Below, in pieces: positions 47,748-59,700 of a stretch of 64,000 nucleotides of DNA. This DNA is from Hymenolepis diminuta (Eukaryota > Platyhelminthes > Cestoda > Cyclophyllidea > Hymenolepididae). The notes beneath the pieces were generated by a model. That model saw nothing but the letters and a program-made list of their open reading frames with translations. It ran no database searches and had not been told where the DNA came from. Where the stretch lies: the NCBI GenBank assembly GCA_900708905.1, contig CAADRB010000076.1, positions 225,245 through 289,244 on the forward strand, written 5' to 3'. A program made the position numbers and the translations under genes. Each line of letters starts with the position of its first letter. The first letter of the stretch is position 1.

Positions 47748-50700
47748 ATGGATTCTGAACTTACCGAATTGGATGATTGGGTTGGGACTCTCGAAGAACT
47801 TCAGCTTGTAAGTTATTTCTTTCACTTTAATTATTAGACTGTCGTTGTTTGCTATCCGGGAAAGGTCCTAGAGTAATGAAGATATATTGTTGTGTTCTAT
47901 CATTTAAAAATGCAACTCCTGACAGCTCTGAGTGTTCATTTTATGCACCGTTTAATGAAGGGGGTTAATCTGACCTGAAAATTGACAGTTTGTATTCAAA
48001 TACGAAATGAATGGAAGGATATCTAGCTTTCCATTTTACTTTCACTGGATAGAGAGGAGAGTAAAATATGACGATTTCTATCTGAAAAGTACAAATTTTT
48101 TGATTTGATAATGGTAACACCTGAAGATTTTATCAGCTTGGAATAATATGATATTTGATCTTTGAATGCCAGAAAATCATTAATCAACTTTTCAAGTTTC
48201 AATCGTTTCTCTAAACTGACAATTTTAATAGCTAATGAAATTGGGTTACATTTAATCCAGAACATGATCAAAGTTTCCCCCACTTAATTAACAATATTGT
48301 AAATCAACTTGAGCTTGTCATAGTAGTCAAATATGTTCATTACTTACTAACTAACCGAGTCATTCACTTAACATGCCCCATTTTGTGTATGACTGGCCGG
48401 ATTTTAGGTCATTGCCCTTGAGAGGCGGCGGGGTACTTTTAAAGGCCGGTCGTGTACCCGTGTAAGAACATGAGGACAGTAATTAAATTCCGCCTGCGAA
48501 CACATGTTCAACGCCATAGTAAGCTGTGTAGAGTTTTTCGTGTTCCCCAAAATTCCTTAATTCACCACGATAATCAGTGTATCCTGGATCATCAGGGTTT
48601 TTTTCAAAATGGACTAAAGTCAAAAGGGTTGAGATATTGGTCACATCTTTTTATCCATAAATAATCTGATTTGTACTACCTTTCTGGTAAGATCTGGACA
48701 GTTTTATCTGCGTGTGTTCAGTTGAAATAAACAATAAAAATGCTTATTGTTTAGACTGTCTACTTTGTATAGACCTTATGACTCATTTGAACGAAAACAC
48801 AATGGACAGAAGAGTCTGAATTTGATATTTTTTGTAAAAACTTGCCAAGAATAATGCGACAAAAACAAACTTTGAGGCGAAAACAGTCTAGATCTCAGCT
48901 ACTGGGAGCGACCACATAATTTACTAATTTCGGATCGGCAAAGCATTGAAATACGCACAGTTCTTTTTCGCTTCCATAATTTTTTGGCAATAACGTAGCC
49001 GAAATTCCTTATATAAGCATAAGACAAGTATCACAACTAATATTTTCCACTAATTCTCTGTTTATGAAATGAGTATATGTGGAGGAGCGGTCAATGTTTA
49101 TGCTCACCATATCAGAGGTTATGAGTTCCATGCACAGTAAGGAATAATCAAATATAGAGTCGTTAATAGTACTCATTAGAGGAATGGCTGAATGAGAAAT
49201 ATTTAGTAATATGGCTCCATGATACCTTCAAAATGTTACTAAATGCCGCCACTATTAATCTGACTTTGAAGATGTTGTTTTATTAGATTTCCTCTCGTTC
49301 GTATTGATAAATCCATTGATTTAAATGTCGAATTAAGGACCTGAGATAGGCACGAAGATGTATGATTTTCAATATATTTTAGACAGGAAATCTTTTGAAC
49401 ACCAGAAATGTCTTTTTAAATTCTTTCCATTTGGTTCTTAGGTTCTTGAAATTGTCAGAAAGTTGCGGGTTGTTTAATTAAGTAACATCGATGAATGAAA
49501 TGCAAATCTCTATTAAGATTCAATTACTTTGAGGCATTCCAAGCTCAGCCTCATTAGGGTGTAATAACATACGTGCTCAGAGCTCTCAAAATACCTCTCC
49601 AGAAACAAGGCCACGAGGCTCGATTATTATTTAATTTTTCCAAATATTATATTTTGTTATAATCTGCGTAATTTGAAACCGCAACGACCTGCCTGTTAAA
49701 AAATGCGGCCTTAAAGCCACCGCGAAGTTCATTTGGTCGTTAATTTCCCGTCGTATAATACCATTTAAGACCCAAAAACGAAGATGTGAACTGAAATCTT
49801 GAGATTTTAAGTATCGGCTTCCCTCGAAAAGTGACGTCTAGTAAAGTTCAAACGTTTAATTTAATCTTCATGCGGTTATTATTTATAAATCGATATTTCT
49901 CCTTGTCTTTTTTTTTCAATTCAAATCCCCAGCCAAACGAATTTAAAGAAAAAAATCGATAAATTCCAGTAGGTATTTATTTATTGATCATGAATAGGAT
50001 CAATTTTTTCAAAGAAAAATCTGGACTTCATATTAAACCTACATATTATGAGCGTTCTTTTGAAGCATTTTGGAGTAATTCAACTGTTGCCAATTAGTGT
50101 TTTTCAGATAACATTTTGAAAGTAACTTGTTGTATATTATAATTTTTAATTTTTTTCTTTCTGGTACATCAAACGTGGATGTGATTCATTTGAACTTGGC
50201 CTTGAAGTTCAAACATGAGATAAGTAAAGAAAAAATGTAAATAATAATGATCTATCAATCAAAATTTCAACTACCAATTACTCTCATTCAAATCAAGAAT
50301 CGTATAATTGCATGATATCTGCACAGACTACTTAAAATGTATAATCATATAGATTGTATCAAAAAGTGAGCTAGTCCTCATCATAACAGTAACAGAATGT
50401 TTGTAGCCTGAAGAGACTTGGGATATCTTCAACTGTACTTTCCATATGTGGATTAGAACATAGCTTGATTTTGTTGATTACTTGAAATACGTCCTAAGAG
50501 TCATGGAAATACCCATTACGTCAACATTTGTTTCAGAAGTGATAACTGAAGCAGTTCATTTGGTTGCTAACGTGATTTTAACTCCTGTAACCGGTATAGT
50601 ACCATCGGATTTAAAGCACCTCTACTATATTTTCAAATTTCTTTGATCTGCGCCCTCTATTTTCAGTTCGCAGTCAGTGAAACAAGTAATATGAATCAAA

Positions 50701-53700
50701 TCAAGCGATTCGGCATTTTTATATGAGGGATGAGCATTTCAACATAATGATGTATTTTTCTTTACATTAAGGCCAAAAGAATGTTTCCTTTTCCTAGATT
50801 TCATTTCTTGATAACTCCAGAATAGAGTGAGTTTTCCCTCATGCCACGTTGGCTTATTGATTTAACCAGTTCTGATCGGAATATATCAGCAAATTTTAAC
50901 TGTTTGATTTTTTTTCTAGAAGTTTCGTGCAGTCTGAAAATTGCATCCTTGACAATATTAGTTCATTTTTACTAAAACTGGAGCTCGAAAATATGTGCTT
51001 GCTTTCTTTTCTTACTGTTTTATGACGTTGGGTAAGAGAAACATGCCATATTTTTTTGTTACTGCCTCCTTCATTTTCTCATGATCTGAGATGGTCAAAA
51101 TAGACCAGAAATTTCTGAACTAGAAGACGAATTGCCTTTAATATTTCATTCCGAAAAAGATTGTTCATTTTTACCTCGATTTCATTCAGCTAACTCAAAC
51201 AAGCTTTGTTTTTATGAGGATCGCGGTCAATCTAAAGAGAATCTTTTTCAAAAGGAAGGGTTTTGAATTCGGTTCGGGTACAATTAAACGAAGCAAAAGA
51301 ACTTTATCCAATATTTCCTGACAAATTCACCTTCAAATTTGTAAATAAGTAACCCGTATTCACAGGTGGAGTAATTGTCAGTCAGATTGAAGATGATGTA
51401 TTCAATATTAAACGATGCCCATCCATCAAACACAACGACCAACGGTACAAAACTACTGATACAAAGAGGGCTGATAGGTCTAGAATGTTCAAGTTTACCG
51501 AAATTACGATTACTGTAGTGAAGCTCTTGTACTCAGATAGTCATAATAATTTGACGGCTGGCATTAGAAAGTTGAATCTCCATTTATTAAGGAATGAAGT
51601 TTAAACAATATTCACTTAGGTTCTCAAGTATAACTTCAAATATAAGGCGGTCTTCGATTGTGCACTGCCAAAAAACAGCAGATAAAATGAGTTCGAATCC
51701 TGCAAATGCACTTTCACTCGTTGATTATGATAGAATGAAAAATGAACTGTAAGGTGGGCAAGATTTTGATCTACTAGTGAATCAGCTCAGAACAACGTTA
51801 ACTGCACTTTAGGCTCAAAAGCTATCATTTGGGAAATAGTGAGGCCAGATCCTGACATTCGAACTTCTGATCTTGCTGCAATGAAATGTAGCAACAGTGT
51901 ACTTCACTGATACAAGCTCTTTTTATGCTGTGAATTTAATCCAAATTACCATTCCCATAGTTTAGATAATTTAAATATTAACATTTTTAATTAATTGAAA
52001 TTTCCTTCTCCCTAAATGAAATAAGTTTTTCTAATGAAACTTGATCTCTAATCGCTGTATTGACCATTTCTAAAAAAAAAATTTTTAACTTTTGCGGTGT
52101 TTTATAATTACTAGCCACAAATTTGTTTGTTTTAATAATATCTCTGGTAATCGGGCGGAAAAAAAAGAGAACCCTTCTACAGGCTAATAAGGAGCTCCAA
52201 ATTAGAATTAAGTGAAGATAAATTTTCCGGAACAGTGGAAAATACTCCAAACAATTATTGTCTATCCCTTTTAATTTGGCAAGTTTGATTATCGTGCTTG
52301 TTCATGCATTTGTCATTAAGCAAATAATTTTATTTTCCGAGGAAAACGGTATTGTGTTATTTAGTTACCATAGGGACTGTTGATGCAAGTCTAGACAGCA
52401 AGTTAATAACGATTTTGTCGTCGTAAAAGGAAATAATGAAACAAATTACTAGAAAAAAATGAAAATGCAATTTATAAAGCCCCGAAAAGGTGCTAAAATG
52501 ACCTATCGGACTCAGAGATTTTAAGGTGAAATATTCAAATATTCTGTCTCTTAGTGTTCCATATTCTTCTGTATTAATACCATCTTTTTAAATATCATCT
52601 TCAGTGCGCAGAGACCAAAAATATAGAGCTACTACTACCCCCAGTAAAGCAGACATTATAGGTTTTGATCGCGGGAAAATATCTGAACGCGAGAAACGGT
52701 AGAACACTCTAATCACCTCTAATGTTTTTTATAATACATTAATCAGTCTTAGATCAATCACAACAACCGATTATTTTGAGACATGTTTGAATTTAATAGT
52801 TTTAACTATTCCAACGGATTAACTTTCATCCATTTATATCCGCGAGATTATGTTCGTGTGTGTACGATAGGTAGGTAATAAAATTCGACGGCAATGTGTG
52901 TCTAGCGATAGATACTTCTGCGTCTCACTTAACGGTGAACTTAATGACCCCTCTCTGCCCTCCCGCAAACATGAACTGAATCTCGATTACAATCTCTCAG
53001 GAAATATAATAACGTTTTTTAACTATGCTCCGATGTAGGTAGAGGCGTCTGTACTATTTTAAATATATGAAACAAATTGTCGATGCTCTGAGGTATAACT
53101 TAAATAGTGAATGGGCAAATGAACGGGCATATCTGATATACAAAATAATATTCGGAGTTCTCATTGCTGTTAAATATAGTTCGGTATACCAATAACTGGA
53201 TGTGCGTTAAAGAGTTTGGATATCTTGATCTGAACTTTTCAATTATAATCTTCAGCTGAAAGACAGCAAAGATGTCATCTGTTTTCGTAATCAGCTGTCA
53301 AAGGCTGCTATACATTTTGAGATTTCCACACGGTATACAAAGTAATGGGTTTAAATTTCAAGTGAAAGAAAAAAACATCTCCTAAGCCCATTTAGAACAG
53401 TATTAACAAGGCTTGGCGTTAATAGAGGGAAGTATCTTGGAGACGATCTGATTAGCAACCCCAATTCTACATACGCCTAAGTTGATTAGTATTAAGCAGT
53501 ATGATTAGTCAATCTCATCTGTGGATGTGCATCTCAAGGTATCGATCCCGCGAGCACTAGCTTGGCTGATGTACACGTTGATCACTGAGCCACTGGTGCA
53601 CTCTTAAAGGAAAACACTTTCCAGCACTCATTTGGAGCACTGAAAGGATTGTCTGGATATTGCTAATTGAATGATACATTATTTCATCAAACTGTTGGTT

Positions 53701-56700
53701 ATTATAAATCATAGCACTTGATTCCTTCCTCTGCAAGTCGTGGACACATTTCCATTATGTAACACCTGACGTCGCAGAGTTATACTTCAAAATCAATTTT
53801 CGATCAAAATCACTTGTTTAAATCAGATTCAGCGTGCCATTGAGCATTTCCAATTAGAAATAAATGTTCAGCAATTGAGTTATTCTGGGACTTAATAGAC
53901 ATGAATTGTGAGCAAGCTCACATAGAGTTGTGAGCATGCACTACATAGTCGTAAACAAATAAGCACTTGTGAGAATGATGAGTGCAATTAAGGCCCTTCT
54001 GTCGTACTATCGTTAAAAATAAACTAAATGGGACAACAGCAAACATTGTATACACCCATTAACAGTCGAATACTCCCAACTGCTACGTGATACATGAAAA
54101 ATAGAATTCTCCGTTTTCCTGAATTCTTGAATAACCGCGGTTCAATTCACTCTGAAATAATCCAAATAAACATATGCATAGAATTATAGTTACCACCGTC
54201 GACGAGAAAAATCTGTATCATGAACTCGTTATTAGATAACCTGAAAATTGGGACTTGACTTATTAAGAATTTACCTCTGTGAATGTCAGACATAGTCTAC
54301 TTCAGCTTGTCTATCTCATGAAGCTATAAATAAAGCCAAATACCTTGGATTTTAGAGAAGTTATCTAGAGTGAATTATTAGACATAATGATCAAGAATCC
54401 CTCGAAAGTTACACTCTTTATAAACTATAATTGTCCCATATATGGAAAATTTAATTTATGCACATGAGTGCCAAAATAAGTCCCGACAGGTTGACATCAA
54501 TCAAGTTGACTTGCCAATCAAATTATGAAACCAATATCTCAATTTTATCTTAGCTATAGATTTAAAGAAAACTAACCGGGATGATTTTATGCATTTTCCA
54601 CTCAAGTGCCTCTAAATCTAGTGTTTATGAAGCTTCATATATTATTTTTTAATCGTCTTGAAGGTCAAAAAGGTTTTATCTATCGCTGGCAACTTGCGAA
54701 TATCGATCAGTTTAACCAGTTAAAATCCACTTATCCGCGCGCATCTTAAAAACGATAATTCCACACATGCGTGTGTGTTAAGCAATAGTTGTCACATGCT
54801 GACGGCGTCTTGCGGCTATTAATATCGTACCCAGACAGCGCTTATAAAAGCCATAACAATTTGTGGGGCATAGAATGACTAGATGCTTTTTATCACTTGC
54901 TCTTTGTCAAACTAATAAGTCGCTCAAATTTGCAGCTGTTCTACTCATCTCTTTGGCCTTTTTCTCCCTCATGTAGGGTCTAGAGAGAAAGTGTCCGCCC
55001 ATATCCTCTTCCAACCATCTGTCTTCCAATTCTATCTCCCCTTCACCCTCAAGTAAAGCGTCATCTTACTCGGGTCCACATCGTCTCTCCTGTACCCCGG
55101 TGACCCGTTCCTCATCACCCTGGAAAGTAGCCCAAATTTTGGACAGTCCGCCGCCCCCAGCTCTACCACCTCGTCGCGATAACCCCATCTCATCATCTAA
55201 ACAACGTCCTCCGCCCCCCTCACCTCCTCCTCCTGTTTTTGGGGATGAAGATGATGAAAGACGAAAAAGCGCCTCAACTCTCACTCAAAGCATCCGGGCT
55301 TCCTTTAATTCCCTTAGTTGTAAAGGTATGTGTTAGAGATCCGCATTCATATTTGAAAAGTTGTTGAATTCACCTTGGGCGAACTCTGCGTAATGAAATA
55401 AGACCGAAGCTGAAATTTTCAGTTTTTATCTTTGGTAATGAAGACGGGGGTTTTACCATCTCCAATTTGCGATTACACTGTCTTCCGATATCAAAAAAAA
55501 GAACTATTTTGTGAAACATGACAATGGAAACACGAGTACATTCAAATTGTGATTGCCCGCCAGTTTCCACTAAAATTAACTTATCAAACTTTTTTCAGGC
55601 GTAATTGGCAGGAAGACAACAACAATAATTTGATTTCTCTCCTTTTGATAAAGGTGATTTTGAAATCGTATTTTAACAAGTAAAACAAAATTGAAATTTT
55701 TCGTTAAATTAAGGTAGACAAATTTTTCACAAATTTCCCTCTAAACTTCCTTTCTTTAATTCGATTAACTGCAAGGGTTTATATGGGAATAATGTTTTTA
55801 AATAATTAAAAATAGCAGATAAAGTAAAGTGGGATTTAAGATTAGTTCAAAGCTCTAAGTAAGTTAAAATTATTTTAAGTAACTCTTAAATTAAATTAAA
55901 TTTTCGAAGTATCTTTCCATATGTCAGATAGGAATGAACATGGACGAATTCAGCCGCTCTTCCGACTTCTAACTTTTAAAACAGTGGAACAGATAATTAA
56001 ATCGCTCTCGAATAGGTGCTTCAGCCATTTCATGTTATCGGTTAGTATGAAACGCTAGTCGGACATTGTAAAAATCTCTCACTATCTTTCCCCGAAGGTA
56101 AAAGGTAAACTGCAGAAGGTGAGATATCTTGATTAGGGAATGAGCTCGGCTCAAGCCATCCCTCATTTTACGATTACCAGTGGAAAGAATGTTGGAGAAC
56201 GTTTTATTGTCAAAAGATTGGAGAGCGACAGTCGACAATCAACAATATCTTCGCATATCTGGGTCTCAATTGTGGAAAATGAGAAAACCCCTTTTGATGT
56301 ATTATAAACTAAATGTCTTTCAGAAAAAAGTAAAGATTTGCTACGAAAGAACCTACGAATTGTTAATATCTGTCTGCAATTGTCGACTATCAAACACTAG
56401 GTTACGTCTCATAGTCAGCTACAAGCTCTCGAAAGTTCAAACGCTCAGTTGTTGTAAGGCAATCGCATATATTCCCCGGGTTGTCTTTCAATGCTTATTG
56501 AGTTTGGTATAAATTGTTACTTCTCTAAAACGGTTTCTAAGTGTCTACAAAAGTTGCAGACACTTGCAGTCTATAAAACGAAGCTTCGTGTGTTTGTCTC
56601 AAATTCGATCCGACGCCTGATAACGCTTGCTCGCTTACTCACATTCTCTCCAAATCGTCAATGTGGTTTCGCCATGATGATATCCAGTACTGGGGCGCAG

Positions 56701-59700
56701 CGGTTAACGTACTTATCTGTGAGGTCACAAATCATGAGTTAGATGCTCATTGGAGCACACTCAATAGTGACAAAATCTCACTTTCTCACCAAGGAGGCTT
56801 CATGATGGGTGTCAGAAAAAGCTTTTATAAATGAACTTAAGAAAATACTAAGTGAAATATCAGGACTTCAAACGAATAATCTTTATAATTTTGATTAAAA
56901 CTTATGATTTTGTTTTTCTAAGCTGCGGACCGATGTTAGGTTAGCGGAGTCAAGTTTCCCAGTCTGATTTTCATTGTTACTCGTATCTAAGGTTGGGTTG
57001 CATTAAATGTCAACACCAATGATAATGATAAAATTAAAGGAATCAAATTACTTGTTTGTATAATTTTTCATAATTATTTTGTTCTAGCAATTGTTGCACT
57101 TTAAACTTATATACTTGATATTTGATACACGATATTAGGGGATCCATTAAAGACAGTTATTAGGCCATTATTAGTAATTAACTGGCCCTTTTGTCGGCGA
57201 TTAAAGTTCATTTTTTGGCAACAGGGAAGATAATTATTATTACTGATATTCATTCGTAGTTTAACCTCGAAGCGGATTATTATTTTGCCTACACTTTAAT
57301 TTCGAGTATCCACAAAATAGACACACTAGACGAAAAAAAACCCCTAGTTAATGCATAAAAAGTTTTTGGAATGGAGAGAAGACGTGTAGTAGTAATCAAC
57401 TTGTGACAGACGGGAATATTAGTTAAGATTCCTGTCTTTTTTTTCTAATTCGTCCCTTTAACCACAAAAAGTTGCATCAATCATCAGATTTCTATCAAAT
57501 TACTGTCTCTGTCACAGCGCCGCGGGACAAAAGGCACCCTAAATGGTGCAAATATTTTTTTATAATGCTATAGTAAATCTGCTTGTGCTAATTCACAGTT
57601 CTAAATTTCTTAGGTCACCGAATAAAACGTGTCCTAACGTTAACCTTGGGCAAAGGAGCAGTGCCCAAAACCACATTGATGAGATACTTGCCTGTTATTA
57701 CCCTTTAACGAGTTTTAACAAGTATGGATGTTTGTACGTGTCAAAATTCCTTATCAAATCTGCACGTTGACCGCTGTGCCATCTGTTTAAATTTGGGAAC
57801 TTGAAACTCAAGCTAGGATTCTAATGCGCCATTTTACGTAAATTATAATATAATTACCGTAAATATCATCTTTAATATTAACGGACTATTAAATCACATA
57901 AGAACCATAATCCCGAAAGGTCGACCATAGCATGACATTTTAACCAACATTATTGATAATTCCATTAGGACTTGATAAAGATGGAACTACAGCAGTGCAG
58001 GAAATGATTTGGCAATTAGAATCAAATCATGTTAATTGATTAATCAGTGTTATATTTTGTGGGGACCTTCCATGAGAATGAAGCTGACATTCAGGGAAAA
58101 AAATTGATGTCTTAGAATGAATCACAGCAACAGTGAGAAAAGTGTTTGATGAGAGGCATTTTATAGCCGAATTTATCGTTATAGATAATTAATTGAGTGT
58201 TTGAGGTTAGTTTTATTTTCCACCAAATCATATTGCATTCTTACTAGAATTAAACGACTTTTACTAATTTACCAGAACTTGTGAAATTAATCTGAAAAGG
58301 TCCCTGGTAAATATTCGTTTAAACAATAGACGGAAGGAATTTTTCCGTTTTGCGAACATTGCAGGAGCCATTTAACTCTTTTAAAAAGCATTAATGCCAC
58401 GTGGAAAGGTAGTTATTAAATGGCTGCGCATCGAGAACCATAATTTCTAAGTCTGTAAAGTGCACGTATATTTGGAAGAGACCGTTTAAACAACCATTTT
58501 GCCAGCCAGAACAAAAGAATGCATTCACTCTCAGCAATTTTTCTAATTTGACATTTACTCCACAGACATCCTCTGTAAAGATCTCTCTCCTTAATGCTCT
58601 ATTTTATTGTACTCTTTTGTGTGATAGCAGTAATTCTGCATTAATCGTGGTCATTCATTCACTGTTGTGCTAGCAAGCCCATTTGTTTAAAGCTAATGTT
58701 TAGGCTATTTAGCGCTAATTCTCGATCAATAAAAAATCTGTTAATTAAATACATGATTTATTCAGCCCTGCGATTGGATCAGACAGTTTAAATTTGTTCA
58801 ACAAAAAATGGATCCCTTGGAAAATCGATCAGGAAATCGCGAGTTTTGTCCTTGTGTCAGCCAATAAATTTTCACTAAAAGCCACCGATTCTGTGAAAAG
58901 GACAAGCTGTTTTCATGAATTTAAATAACGAAATTTAGATATTTGACAGTTTACTTGGAATTATAATTTATTAAAGTCTTTTATTACTACTAGAAACAAC
59001 GACACTGGAAGATCACTTTCTTACACTACGTGGTATGCGCATCCTTTGGTGATTAAAGCAATATCTGCGCTCCTAATTTTCATTTCATTTTAACAAAATT
59101 TTTCAAAAATTTCATTTGAAATTTTTATTTGCTCTTTCTGTGATTCTTTTTTTTAAATGACACTTTTATTCTGCCTCAATTTCTCAGTTTAGAGGCTCAG
59201 CTAATTTAGAAAGTGCTACAATCGGAAAGCGCACATCAGCTCTCAGTACAGGTCCAGAATGTTTTAATCTCTGCCGTCAAGTCTCTTAATGTGAGAAACA
59301 AAACCTGTCTCTCTCTCTCTCTCTCTCTTTTTGTTTCCAAGACTCCATAATTAGATTTATGCTGTCTAGTAGTAAGTTGACGTCTCTCATTGGTTAATAA
59401 CACCTCGCTAGGGACACACCGGCTCTCTATCGTTTAGTACTCAGAATAGATCAAATTTATAAAGCTCTTAAGATGACGCATAAGTTACTCGGATTCTCGA
59501 CAGATGGTTCGTTTTCTAAACATGAATAAATTAATTTTTTAATTGCCTCAATCTGCTCTTTCAATCATGTTAATGATTAGCCAGTAATTTTGTTTACGAT
59601 TGAATTTTGAGGGTCTTCTTTTTTTTGTTTAAATTAGAGGCAACTGCTGAAAATGATCTCAACTGCCTCCTACGACAATTGGAAGAGGTGGAAAATACCA

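Larger units (their letters stand above)
47808..54976 (+). other. Intron 1 of the proline-rich adaptor gene
   Basis: About 7.2 kb of AT-rich DNA with tRNA-related fragments near 49085-49145 and 53521-53606. The minus-strand open frames at 48023-48283 and 51987-52250 show no domain. A TATAAAA box lies near the 3' end (about 54842). Confidence 0.5.
55326..59637 (+). other. Intron 2 of the proline-rich adaptor gene
   Basis: About 4.3 kb. It holds tRNA-related fragments at 56686-56765 and 57757-57790 and a (TC)n microsatellite at 59308-59328. No other exon is supported. Confidence 0.5.

Noticed and set aside
53521..53606. Intact tRNA gene
   Set aside because: A- and B-box-like strings are present but the acceptor and anticodon arms do not pair, so it was called a SINE-like remnant.
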